Assembly: GCA_033220425.1 (NCBI GenBank) | Contig: CM065650.1 | Location: forward strand, 4,030,001 to 4,094,000 | Length of the DNA: 64,000 nt | Source of the DNA: Lepraria neglecta | Taxonomy: Eukaryota; Ascomycota; Lecanoromycetes; Lecanorales; Stereocaulaceae | Direction: 5' to 3' | Shown: positions 45,014-55,284 of the stretch, piece by piece | Position numbering within the stretch: the first letter of the stretch is position 1 | How the letters are laid out: each line of letters starts with the position of its first letter | The notes under the pieces: generated by a model | Told to the model about the DNA's origin: nothing | Seen by the model: the letters and a program-made list of their open reading frames with translations, nothing else | Database searches by the model: none | Position numbers and translations under genes: made by a program

Positions 45014-46132
45014 ATGCATGTCTCATACCAGGCTTTGGTCCTGGCGGCCTTAAGCCTCGACTGTGCTCTCGCCCAGCCAGCACACCGACACCAACACAAA
45101 CACAAGCGGGACCTTGCAGATATTCTCCATAAGCGCCAAGACTTCAACGACCCCTCGCTGTACAAGGACGTGAACTGGTCAGACGTATGCGCAAGCAGTG
45201 GTTGTGCCCCTGGATCTCCACAAGCCAAGGCATCGGCATCAGCTGCCTCTGCTGGTCCTTCGCCTACATCTACTCCTACATCTACTCCTACATCTACTCC
45301 TACCTCTTCGCCTCTAGCTGATGTAGGAAGTGGCACCGCTCCCGCATCAACTTCAAGCCCTGCGAAATCAACACCCACCACGGCATCCTCCGGCTCTTCA
45401 GGCTCTACCTCCGGAAGCACCGGCACTTGCAATGACCTCAGCAGCGTTTGGACAACAGGCGATACCAGCCGAAGCAATATGGCCTACATGGGAGATGGCA
45501 GCTCATGCTCTGGCGGTTGCACTTCAACTGACGGCGGAAAGTACACCTCATTTGGCGGTGCGACCACAGCACAGAACGTCGGCCAAACGGACGCTTACAT
45601 TGGCAATATTGGCTCCCCGTATGGCCATAACATGCTTCCTCTGCCTGACTGCGATATTAGTGGCCACGACTTCTCTCTTACTTTCACAGCCGCCAGCAAT
45701 GTCAAGATTGCGCTGTGGAACAAGAATGGTGATGACTCTGCGATGCCGAATCGGCCCCTGACCGGTGCAAGCCGTAACGCATTCTTCATGTTCGAGCTTG
45801 CGGAAGGTCAGAAAGCAGTCTTCGCCATGGCCCCCAACTCCCAAGTTGCATTCTCCCAAGCCTGCGACCGAAACAGTGCAACCGGTCAATTCGACTGCAC
45901 GTGGGGCGAGGCTGACTTTGGTGACACTCAAAATGGTGGTGCATCTGGTTACGATCGCTCTTCCATTCCCAACGGTCAAGGCAATACGGGTCTTCTCACT
46001 GTAAGCGCACCTGGCTTTGACGCCAGTAGCCAGCAGGCACATAGCTTCGTCAGCACCAGCCAGCTGAACACCGGCGGCAATACAAACATCCCAGCGGGCC
46101 AACCCGCCCACATTCAGGTTACCATGGGTTAA
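45014..46132 (+). CDS. Asp f 4-like secreted protein
   Basis: This intronless gene encodes 372 residues. Signal peptide SYQALVLAALSLDCALAQ, then a His/Lys-rich segment with Kex2-type sites (HKHKR, ILHKR), a Ser/Thr/Pro/Ala linker, and from about residue 135 the conserved domain: CNDLSSVWTTGD, GGKYTSFGGATTAQNVG, YIGNIGSPYGHNM, NVKIALWNKNG and AEGQKAVFAMAPNSQVAFS, with Cys-rich SSCSGGC and an ending in AGQPAHIQVTMG. The order matches the fungal Asp f 4 allergen family, secreted or wall-associated proteins of unclear role with a beta-sandwich-like region. The linker is encoded by a 12-nt repeat and may vary in length. Confidence 0.85.
   Translation: MHVSYQALVLAALSLDCALAQPAHRHQHKHKRDLADILHKRQDFNDPSLYKDVNWSDVCASSGCAPGSPQAKASASAASAGPSPTSTPTSTPTSTPTSSPLADVGSGTAPASTSSPAKSTPTTASSGSSGSTSGSTGTCNDLSSVWTTGDTSRSNMAYMGDGSSCSGGCTSTDGGKYTSFGGATTAQNVGQTDAYIGNIGSPYGHNMLPLPDCDISGHDFSLTFTAASNVKIALWNKNGDDSAMPNRPLTGASRNAFFMFELAEGQKAVFAMAPNSQVAFSQACDRNSATGQFDCTWGEADFGDTQNGGASGYDRSSIPNGQGNTGLLTVSAPGFDASSQQAHSFVSTSQLNTGGNTNIPAGQPAHIQVTMG
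45263..45308 (+). repeat. 12-nt coding minisatellite (PTST)n
   Basis: About four tandem copies of CCTACATCTACT encode Pro-Thr-Ser-Thr units in the linker of the Asp f 4-like protein. Confidence 0.85.
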
Positions 46133-46913
46133 GATCTCTGAGATGGGAATTTCTTTATCAGTAGGGGATATGCACCTTTCAGTCTGCAAGACACCTTCGC
46201 TAACAGCTGTTCCAGTCTTCTCCTCTGGCTGGAGCAATATCTCACTTATTTATCCCGGGGAGGCTTTGATATACCCGGCCATTTAAGCATGTATATCTTT
46301 GACAGTTTTCTTATAATCTCTCCGGGGGAGGCTTTTGGATATCTGGGATAACAGACATTTACGATCAAGAGTTATCATGGGTACGCTGGCGTAGCTCTTG
46401 CATGTCCATTAGTCGCGGTTTGGTGCGTATGTCTAATAAATATTGATCGATTAATACTGCTTGCCTTAATGATACCTTGACGATCCTTGCCATGGTGTGA
46501 CTTCTCGGCCCCTGCGTACGCTGGTTCGGAGGTGGTCTTAAGTGACGCTCGTGCAACAAGCATGCGAACGGCTTGCTTGATTGAGGATACGACATTTTCA
46601 TGTTGTGGAAGTGAATGCTGATCTGACCCACTCTATTATCCCATCTCATTTCCGACGGAAAAGATTGCCAAGCTTCATAAGCTTCACTTCACCATCGCGA
46701 CGTGTTCAACACGGTTGCCCCTGCCACGCTCATTTTAAAAACTCTGCGCTCTCTTGAACTTGACAACGGAAACCGCGACCTGTAAACAACTTTACCACAC
46801 ACGTGCGGAAACTTTCAACCCCACACATCAGTCAATAAACGGTCAACCCGAACAGTCGCTACCTGACCAATTCTATATCCTCCACTCGTCCCTCCACCAT
46901 TCATTTATGCACC
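46133..46913. other. intergenic between the Asp f 4-like gene and TOS1
   Basis: It contains the 3' region with a short direct repeat (listed separately) and the TOS1 promoter with a C/T-rich leader. No gene is seen. Confidence 0.5.
46253..46347. repeat. imperfect 26-nt direct repeat in a 3' region
   Basis: Copies at 46253-46278 and 46321-46347 share CCGGGG(G)AGGCTTT, then GATAT and CTGG/CCGG; their starts are 68 nt apart. Confidence 0.6.
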
Positions 46914-48797
46914 ATGCATTCCCACTCCGTTGCTTATACAGCGGTTATAGCGGCATCCACCCTCCTCCTCGTCGCCCTCAATGGGATTATTCCCGCCAAC
47001 GCCCAAGCCTGCGCTGCGGGATCGGCGCAGGAGATCAATGGGAACTGGTACTGTTCTGAAGTCAATGCCATCAGTTATACGAATTTTCCGGGGACGGGGT
47101 ATTACAATAAGGTTACGGATATGGATGAGGTATGTGTATTCTCTTGCCACATTTCGCCTCTTAGACAATGCTCGGGGGTCATGCGACATAGCTTGGGATT
47201 GATTTACTCTTGAAGATTTCAGTATCTGCCTCAAACGAAGAGCTGCTGACTAGAGAATTCTAACAGACTACGGGCGAGTGTACCACTGAAAAGTGTAATT
47301 ACAGTGGGAGTTTGAGTCCATTGGACGAAGAGGTTAGTACACCAGAAGCGCCGGGGTTGTGGAGGGATTGCGCTGATTACCAGAGCCTTGTAGCTCTCGC
47401 TTCACGTTCGTGGTCCAACCTGGCTCAAGCAAGTCGCCGTCTACACGCTCGACACCGCCTCAAACAACAAGAAGCGAAACAAGAAGCGAAGCACCCACGA
47501 TCATCGACATGGCAGACACCAGTATCTTCACAAACGTCACGGCGAAGTGGAGGAAGTCCAGGAGCACGATAACAAGCACAAGAAGGCGAAGCGCTCCGTT
47601 AGTCAAATGGTATCGGCGACGATTGATGGCCAGGTTGTGTCTTGGACGAATGTATATGCTGGACCGGGGGTTTCTACTGGGTTGCCTGCGCCTGTTGCTG
47701 CTCAGGAGTACGACGTGAATGAATCGACACCGGATGCAACAGCGTACGACTCCTACGTGCAGGTTGTTACTGTTTCAACTACCGTGACATTGTCGGCCAC
47801 GTCTGGGTCTACGACAGCAGTTTCGGATGTGGTAGTTTCGAGCTTGGTTGCTTCGAGCGTGGTGCCTTCAAACGCAGTGGCTTCGAGCGCCTTGGCTTCG
47901 AGTGTGGAGGCGTCTACTGCTGCAGCTTCGAGTTCAGTGGCTTTGGCACCTGCAAGCAGTGGGAGTTGGACGCGTCAGGCTTATTACAATGCCGCGGATG
48001 GCACGGCGCGGGGCATCACATTCCTCAATCACTTCGGTGGTGTGAATAGGGTTCCTGGGACAAGTGCTGGTGGACCTGCGTCAGTGCATACCACGAGTTT
48101 TTTACAGATTAGACTGCTGACTCCGAAGATAGCTTTGGTACCTCGCTCTCGTACGCCTCTTGGGATGGCCAGTCTGGCGCTGCTACGTCCCAGATTCTTT
48201 CAAATGCTATGATCGAAGACGACGTTGAGGTGATCCTCCTGTCTGACAAGAGTTGCGACGACGGAGGCTGTGGGTATACGCGCCCTGGTGGTGTTGCGTA
48301 CCGTAAGTCATGATGTCTCTAATTTCGAGGGTTTCAACTGGCAAGCTAATTGCATTTGAGATGGCTTCTCCGGCTCCCAAAAGGTCTTCCTCCTCGAGTT
48401 CTCAATGCCAATGACCAACAAAACGGGCTTCAACGCCGACATGCCTGCGATCTGGCTAATGAACGCTCAGATACCATTAACAAGCCAGTATGGCGAGAAC
48501 CCGGACTGCAGCTGTTGGACGTCGGGCTGTGGCGAATTCGATATATTCGAGATCCTCGACTCTGGAAATTTTCGCTGTAAGAGCAGGCTTCACATGGCAC
48601 CAGCTGGAGGCTCAAGCGATTGGTTTCAAAGACCTACTAGAGATACTATCACGGCTGCTATTGTCTTCCACGGGAATAACGAGGTAGCTGCTATCAGGGT
48701 ATTGGGTCAGGGGCAATCGTTTGATGAGGTCTTGAGTGGAGATACAGTCAATAGCTGGATGCAGGAGCAGTCGAGCACGTTCAACATGGAAAGTTGA
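46914..48797 (+). CDS. TOS1: cell wall protein TOS1 (DUF2403/DUF2401, GH16-related)
   Basis: Exons 46914-47129, 47267-47332, 47394-48041, 48113-48302 and 48361-48797 give 518 residues. A signal peptide (STLLLVALNGIIPANAQ) precedes the DUF2403 part: GNWYCSEVNAISYTNFPGTG, YNKVTDMDE, YSGSLSPLDEE and GPTWLKQVAVYTLDTASNN. A basic dibasic stretch (NKKRNKKRS, KKAKRS) and a Ser/Ala/Val-rich linker follow. The DUF2401 part has GSWTRQAYYNAADG, GYTRPGGVAYHGFSGSQK, ADMPAIWLMNAQIP, CSCWTSGCGEFDIFEILDS and RLHMAPAGGSSDWFQRPT. The GEFDIFE motif is the GH16-type active-site signature. TOS1 is a secreted wall protein linked to beta-glucan handling. The fourth intron start (GTGAAT at 48042) is the least certain splice site; all others are canonical. 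Confidence 0.9.
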
Positions 48798-49472
48798 GGA
48801 TAAAGGTGGAGGGGAGGATTTGGTTAGGCTCAGCTGCTGGCACAGCGATATTGCTTCATTGCTTGCAAGGGTTGGGTAGAGTGATCGATGTCAAGGTCCA
48901 TACATTTTCCTGATACAGCTGCATGCCTAAAGTATTGCTCATAGACTTCAATTAGTCCTTCATGAGCCCAATTTCCCCCCCTTGGAAACATTCCCGTGGG
49001 GTTTCTAGCAAGTATCACTTCCATTAGGAATGTCACATACTTTAATAATTTCAATTTATGCTATCCCGTGCCAGTCCTCGAATTTTGCTATTCAAGTCCT
49101 AGCCTTGCCCAATGCGTCCTGACTCCCGAGCCGTCAACCGAGGTTGTTTCTCCATCTTTGCGCCAGCCACAAACCTTGGAGGAACCTCCACGTCAAGCAA
49201 TAATACGAAAGAAACGCTTACGATCTGGACGGAATCTCGCAATATTACTACTCATTGCCTCGTCACATTGACTGAGGTGTTCAAAGAGTCACTCACCAAG
49301 AGCGCGTTAACACGCAGTGAAGCAACAAAACAAAAGAACCCTCCCCGCACGTCATCCCACGCCATTTATGTCATCTTAATGCACAACGACTGGCACCGAA
49401 TTTCCTGCGCTACCACGCGACAAAAAGTGATTTCGTTAGCAGCTAGATAAGCAGAAGAGGAACTTCCACAGC
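48798..49472. other. intergenic between TOS1 and PEX13
   Basis: TOS1 3' flank and PEX13 promoter; nothing else is recognised. Confidence 0.5.
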
Positions 49473-51038
49473 ATGCCGGCGGCGGTATCACCGCCGAAGC
49501 CCTGGGAGAGGGCGAACGGAACCGGTAGGTGTCCTGGTGAGACTTCACCACGGGATAAACATGCCCGTGAAGTAAAAAGCAATGAGCTGACGCTTTTTCA
49601 ATCAATAGCTATGTCCGGCGCATCAACAATGCCAACCACCACTCCCCACACCTCCTCCTCCGCCGCCCCCACACCATCAACATCCTCCTCAGAACCACCT
49701 GCCCTCCCCTCAAAACCCTCCTCCCTCTCCACCGTCGCAAATCGAAATGCCTCAAACTATTCCTCCTACAACCAAAACCGCTACGGAAGTTCGCCGTATT
49801 CAGGTATTGGTGGAATGGGCGGTATGGGCGGCTACTCGTCACCTTATTCACGGTTTGGTGGAATGGGCAATTCAATGTATGGAGGTATAGGAGGCTATGG
49901 CGGAGGTTATAGCTCCATGTACGGTGGTATGGGCGGCATGGGCGGCATGGGCGGCATGTATGGCGGCATGGGACAGCCGGGCATGATGGGTAATGGAGAT
50001 CCCAATGATCCGAATAGCTTGACGAACTCCTTCAGTCAGAGCACGCAGGCTACGTTTCAGATTATTGAGAGTTTGGCCGGTGCATTTGGAGGTGTTGCGC
50101 AGATGTTAGAGAGTACTTATTTGGTCACGCAATCGAGTTTCTTCGGTACGTACATTCACATCACCCTCCTCCCCTCCTCCTCCTTTGGGGTAGGACGTAT
50201 ACTGACGAGGACAACAGCAATGGTATCAGTAGCAGAACAATTCTCCAACCTCCGCACAACCCTCGGCTCCATCCTGGGCATCTTCACCCTCCTCCGCTAC
50301 CTCCGTACCCTCTTCGCAAAAATAACAGGCCGTCCTCCCCCGGCGGACGCTGCATCCCTGACCCCCTCCGCCTTCGCTTCTTTCCAAGGCCTTTCCTCTT
50401 CATCCTCAGTCCTCCCAGACGGCCAACCTACTCCGTCAAGGAAACCCTTCCTCATTTTCCTAGCCGCAGTAGTCGGCCTACCATACCTAATGACGAAACT
50501 CATCCGTTCTCTTGCTCGCCAAAATGAACAGAACCAATATAACCCAGATGGACGACTGATACTCGGTCCAGACGGGCAACCATTGCCAGATCAACAACCA
50601 CACCAACCCATTGATCCTTCGAAACCGGATTTCTGCCGCCTGCTTTATGACTATACGCCGGAGAGCATGACGCAGGGCCAGCAACCCACCGAAGGCATCG
50701 ATCTCGAAGTCAAGAAAGGCGACTTAGTAGCCGTGCTAAGCAAGTCCGACCCAATGGGCAACCCGAGCGAGTGGTGGCGATGCAGAGCACGAGATGGACG
50801 CATGGGGTATTTACCCGGTGTTTATCTTGAAGTGATAAAGCGGAAGCCGCAGCCACGGGAGATTGAAGGTGGAGGGAGGGTTAATACGATGAGTAGTCTT
50901 GGTGGGGGAGGGAGTTCGAGTGGGGAGGGGAGTCGGGCGAATAGTTTGAAAGTTGAGGCGAAGGCGGGGCCGAGGGTGGAGGGGAAGGTGGGGGATATTA
51001 GTGTTGAGAGTTTTCAGAAGAGCCAGTTTTACAGTTAG
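49473..51038 (+). CDS. PEX13: peroxisomal docking protein Pex13, SH3 domain
   Basis: Exons 49473-49524, 49609-50145 and 50218-51038 give 469 residues. The N-terminus SPPKPWERANGT is the usual Pex13 start. A Ser/Thr/Pro region leads to a Gly/Tyr/Met-rich part (GGMGGMGGYSS, MYGGIGGYGGGYSS), which in this family mediates condensate-like import. Membrane-associated helices follow (ATFQIIESLAGAFGGVAQML, TLGSILGIFTLLRYLRTLF, PFLIFLAAVVGLPYLMTKL). The C-terminal SH3 is about residues 350-420 (CRLLYDYTPE, VKKGDLVAVLSK, WWRCRARDGRMGYLPGVYLE). It docks receptor Pex5 with Pex14 at the peroxisome. Both introns have lengths divisible by three (84 and 72 nt) and no stop, so the unspliced message is fully open. 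Confidence 0.94.
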   Translation: MPAAVSPPKPWERANGTGRCPGETSPRDKHAREVKSNELTLFQSIAMSGASTMPTTTPHTSSSAAPTPSTSSSEPPALPSKPSSLSTVANRNASNYSSYNQNRYGSSPYSGIGGMGGMGGYSSPYSRFGGMGNSMYGGIGGYGGGYSSMYGGMGGMGGMGGMYGGMGQPGMMGNGDPNDPNSLTNSFSQSTQATFQIIESLAGAFGGVAQMLESTYLVTQSSFFGTYIHITLLPSSSFGVGRILTRTTAMVSVAEQFSNLRTTLGSILGIFTLLRYLRTLFAKITGRPPPADAASLTPSAFASFQGLSSSSSVLPDGQPTPSRKPFLIFLAAVVGLPYLMTKLIRSLARQNEQNQYNPDGRLILGPDGQPLPDQQPHQPIDPSKPDFCRLLYDYTPESMTQGQQPTEGIDLEVKKGDLVAVLSKSDPMGNPSEWWRCRARDGRMGYLPGVYLEVIKRKPQPREIEGGGRVNTMSSLGGGGSSSGEGSRANSLKVEAKAGPRVEGKVGDISVESFQKSQFYS

Positions 51039-51925
51039 GGGAAGGAATGGTTTATGGAGATGAACAGGTCGTACAAAGTGGGATAGGAAGGACATAAAGT
51101 TCTTGGGATATATGTAGCTTTGAGCTTAGGGCTTTGGGCTTTGGGTAGAAGCTCTTCTGGGCTCTGGATAGGCATTCTCGTTACAGAATTATTGAGTCCG
51201 TCTTATTTCTATGTGTGAGCGCTTGTCGACCTCAGCAGTCCCTCTTAGACCAGAACTTGCCGTCCTCAGCTCATGTGACGCCCTTCTTCCAGATATTTCT
51301 ACTCAACGCTCCAGCTTTTAGTGTTATGCAGGTGTCTCATCCAGCCCCAACAGTGCACTTTTCGGTATGCTGTATTTGCATGATTCCATTCAAAGCCGTA
51401 GTCCGCATCCCTTCAACATGTGACATGAACAGCACAATCGGAGCGTAAAGCTGACAGGAAATTAGTGCGATGTACTTTCAGATATCGTAGCAACAAGCCC
51501 AAAACCCTTCGTGGTAGACCAAGTCAGACGGAGACCAGTCCCCCAGGGAACTTGCGTGGAGGATTTTCCCGGGCCCAGCTCGAGCCAACGAGTGGATATT
51601 GGGACGAGTTAAGAGCTCTCAGGGGTTGAGAATGTCCGCTTGGAAGACTTGCGTCCTGCTTGACCTAGTCAACGATACTGGTATGAACTGAATATGGCAT
51701 CTGCGTATTCCAAAGCCTTGAGACATGTAAATGCAATTGAGCTTTCCCAAGTTGCCATCTCATCAATTCCTGCGACACAGGATGAGGATCTGCGGTCATG
51801 TGGAGAGCCCATAATATACGCGTGCATTGTTGAATGTCAATTCCTCGACGACGACAGCTCTCTGGGCCAGCTAGAATTATACTGGAGTTACCACTTCGAA
51901 ATGGCGCTTCGGTTAGGTGGCATTG
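51039..51925. other. intergenic, nothing firm
   Basis: PEX13 3' flank. A plus frame from ATG 51694 (108 codons) overlaps the end of the decayed minus gene and has no recognised domain. Confidence 0.4.
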
Positions 51926-52930
51926 TCACAAGGCCACGATGCCGGGTAGAGGAACACTTCCAATGTCGACAAACTTGCGCCCTTCCAAGGTTCCTTCTGC
52001 GTCTCTTCCCACCATTTTGATTTCGCTGATTGCTAGTTCCTCGAGCTGGATGCCACTTCCCCAGATATAATCTTGGTGAGCATCGCAGAGTGGTCTGCCG
52101 TCCAACCTTCGTCCTGGAGACCTTGCTGGGTGGTTCGAGCTCTTCTTCTTGAGGCTGATGACAGGGCCATCCGGCAGACAGCAGGTGGTCTCTGCCACTT
52201 TTATACGCAGTGGCGGTACGAAATTGTCAGGCTGCCCAGGCATTATACCCAGCGGTTTACGGGGTAAGCGTAGAAATTTAGAGGCACGGAACTCGTCCCT
52301 TAAACTTGTGGTAAAATAATCAAGCATCGCCGTCCTGTCCAATAATGGTATGTAAAGGCTCGAGATGTGATACCTTTCGCGAGGGCTCCTAAACTCAATG
52401 CCATCGCTAAGGCCAATCTCGTCTACCGTTAATGATCTCATCTCGTCTGGATCGATATGTGTCCTCGAAGACTCTTGACGTAATGGCATGGATCCAGCCT
52501 TCATTGAAGCCTTATCTTGAGCCACTTTCATAACGTTGCGCTAATTGTCCCGTTGAAGACCGTGCAAGAGTTTGCGGGCAGAGTCAATGTGCCCTGGCGT
52601 TGTAAGGCTCAATGGTCCAAGCCGCAGCTTCGTTGCATCCAAGCCTAAGTAACCTTCCCTAGAAATCACGGAATTCGGAATACTATCCGCAAATCGCTGA
52701 AGAGAGCTTCTCATTTGCGGACGCGATCTGGGAATCGCAAAAGGTATATAAAGGCTGTGAGTAATAGGTCGGTTCTTTTCAATCGCAGAGAGTGTATAGA
52801 AAAACTTTCGTGTGTGCCACCTATTGGCCATTGTTTGGAGCCAAGTTGTGGATGAGTGTGAACTTTGCGAGGTTGTTGAAGATACAGCTGTAGTAGTAGG
52901 CTGGCGCCTATTAAGGCAAGTGGCTTGCAT
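51926..52930 (-). pseudogene. decayed 2H-phosphoesterase (AKAP7/2'-5' RNA ligase-like) gene
   Basis: ATG 52930 opens a frame broken only by TAG at 52541-52543 and otherwise open to 51926, 335 codons in all. Part one has THSLYIPFAIPRSRPQMRSS and SIPNSVISREGYLGLD, then KLRLGPLSLTTPGHIDSA. Part two has ISSLYIPLLDRTAMLD and GIQLEELAISEIKMVGRDAE with IGSVPLPGI. The order is that of AKAP7-type 2H phosphoesterases, but both catalytic His-x-Thr/Ser motifs are lost: the first place reads LRLGPL where LHLTLG is usual, and the KLHATI-like second motif is gone (PLGIMPGQ). With the internal stop this indicates a non-functional copy. A short intron around the TAG is not apparent. Confidence 0.6.
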
Positions 52931-53409
52931 TGCTTGAGATACTTATAAGGTAGCCTGGTTCAACATGGCATACGATTGATACGATACTCGTACCGTCGAG
53001 CTTGGAAGTTGCCATCTGCTGAAGGGACTTGTCTATTCAATACGACCAAGCCTCTTGGTAGAGCAACTCTACCTGCACCAGTGCAGCTTTTGGAAGAGGT
53101 CTCTGAGCCATGGTACTGGCATACGATGCCAACCACGGCAGAGACTATTCTCGAATGCTATGGTTCACTTTTCGAGACCTTAGAAAGGTCTTCCATGAAA
53201 GCTAAACCAGCCTGGCTCTTCATGCGTCCAGCCAGGTGGAAGCCTTTCTGCTAGAGCTGAGCCAATCAGAATTGCTACATAACAATGCCTACGAGTATCA
53301 TGCTCTTATTCCTAGCTATAGGATGAACGGCTTCGTGCCCAGCAGCATCTCGGGGCCTGCAGTGGTGTGATCTGATGGAGTTCCTCGTTACTCTGCGTTA
53401 GTCTGCAGG
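52931..53409. other. intergenic, nothing recognised
   Basis: Contains the 3' flank of ATG6 and the 5' flank of the decayed gene. A 92-codon plus frame opens with TTG and is not supported. Confidence 0.45.
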
Positions 53410-55093
53410 TCACCCAGCTCTTCTCCTCTCGTCACCCGCCACGTTACTCGCATGTGCCAGCAGGAATTTGCAGCAGGTCAGCGCATATTTGCAGGCTCGA
53501 GTCCACGCCTCATCTGAACTGACCCCCAGCTTGATGCTTTCATCCCCTATCTTGTCCTTCCTTATTGTATAGGGTAGCTTGAGGCCTCCAGTACCACTTG
53601 CAGGCGACGCTCGGCCAGAACCACTATCTGGTTTTGGCGAGGCCGGAGAAGGAGAGCCGGAGTGAGAATTCGTAGCGTTGGCAGAGCTCGTTTCAACAAA
53701 CTCACCTAATTGACGCAAGCATTCGAGGAAGGCGACCATGCCTGTATCGAGGCGGCGGTGGAGTATCATGCGGCCGAGAGGAAGGTCGCCTGAGGAGAAC
53801 AGGTCCAAGCTGGTGACTTTAGGCTGCTGACGTTGTGTCGAATTTGGATCGGAGGTTGTACTCCTACTGCCGGTATTTGGCTGTTGGGAAGCGGACGGTG
53901 ATGCTTCCATCTTCTCAATCTTAGATGAGCTGCCCATGGGCTTAATTCTGTAACCTCGAAATTGAAAGCCTAGCTTTTCGGCTACTGTTACAAGTAATAA
54001 CGTAGCCGTGCCCCATGCAGCATTGATCTCGGACCAGTCCACATTCTGCGGAGGCGGGAGCCGACCAAGTCGTAGACCGTTGATTGTGCCAAAGTAACCA
54101 TCGTGGCCAATGCAGAATGTGTCATTGTAGACGTTGGTGCGTTGAAGTCGCTCGAGCTGTTGAAGATCATGGTCGTATGCGGCGTTGAGAGCATCGCGGT
54201 CATTCTGGAACGAAGAAAGCGTGAGAGCGAATGCGTTGCGGGAGCGCCAGAAGGCTTGCTCTTCATCGTCAAGTGCGAGTGATTCGGCTTCTAGAGTTGC
54301 GACCTCGTCATCCAACGCGGCCTTTTCCTTTTCTAGGGCAACTAGCTCGGAGAAAGCCTTAGCCTCTGCAGCATTTGTTGTAGTAAGCGAAGAATGAGCT
54401 TTTGAGGCTTCGGATGAAGTAGGTATGGTATTATTGAGGGTCTTGAGGAAGCTGATGTAGGCGTCTCGTTCTTTGGTCGAGGCGGAAAGGCGGCTCTGAA
54501 GTCGCGAGAGAAGAAGTTCGGTACACTCGGCGCAGATGGGATGGTCAATATCCGAACGGGAGGAGAGAATTTCGAAGAGCCGAGTGGTAGATTCTATTTG
54601 GTGGGATAGTGTCTGCTTTGAGTCGCTGGATGTATCTTGAGAATTACCGTTTACTGGTTTCGAGCCTTGTTTGGGTTGAGACTCCTCCTGGCCATTCATA
54701 GTATGCTGGGGCGGAACAACTTGCGAATCCGTAAGCATCACGAAGGACATGGCCGGGTTGTCTTTCAACCCGGCCTTTGTCGATGCAGCCATTGCAGCTT
54801 GAGTCCCGAACCCTGGACGGGCAGCGGGGATAACCCGCTTAACGACTGGAGAAGTAGCATCTTGAGATACCTGGTTGTAGAGATCTTTGCGCTCTTGAGG
54901 ATACGGAACTCGCGAGGTGGTGGTGGCCTGGTCGACTGAATGGCCAGTGGAGCCTGGGAAGGTTAGTATTAAATCTCCGCGAGAGGGAGCACGCAAGCGG
55001 GTACAGACCCACCAAAAGATCAAAAGCTGCGGGATTCAGATCCTGCAATGAGCTATCAAGCTTTAGAGGTGTACGGCATTTCTGGCAGTTCAT
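53410..55093 (-). CDS. ATG6: autophagy protein 6 / Beclin-1 / Vps30
   Basis: Exons 55093-55009 and 54953-53410 give 542 residues. The N-terminus MNCQKCRTPLKLDSSLQDL has the Cys-x-x-Cys typical of fungal Atg6. After a disordered region come the coiled coil (about 230-310: FSELVALEKEKAALDDEVAT, LALDDEEQAFWRSRNAF) and the evolutionarily conserved domain (NDTFCIGHDGYFGTINGLRL, VDWSEINAAWGTATLLLVTV, GFQFRGYRIKPMGSSSKIEK, LGRMILHRRLDTGMVAFLEC, WTRACKYALTCCKFLLAHAS). It is a subunit of the Vps34 phosphatidylinositol 3-kinase complexes that start autophagy and vacuolar sorting. The intron donor is GTCTGT, giving DLLVGSTGH; a GTGGGT donor 5 nt upstream would break the frame. It shares a short divergent promoter with SCM3. 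Confidence 0.94.
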
Positions 55094-55284
55094 GATTTCT
55101 TACTGTTTGGCTTCTATTGTGTTTGAAGGTCTATCAGTATAAATGCAAGGATTATACGCGATGACGCCTGACTTAGACGCGAGTTCCGCAAGCTAACCGG
55201 TCTCCAAACTACACATCTTCCCACGATGGAGCAACAACCGACTGTCATACTTCCGAGATAGATGGGGCAGCTACGATATTAAAT
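55094..55284. promoter_or_regulatory. 191-bp bidirectional promoter, ATG6/SCM3
   Basis: The ATGs of ATG6 (minus) and SCM3 (plus) are only 191 bp apart, so both start from this interval. No clear TATA box is seen. Confidence 0.6.

Noticed and set aside
52976-53254. 92-codon plus frame between ATG6 and the decayed 2H gene
   Set aside because: It starts at TTG with no in-frame leader and no recognised motif.
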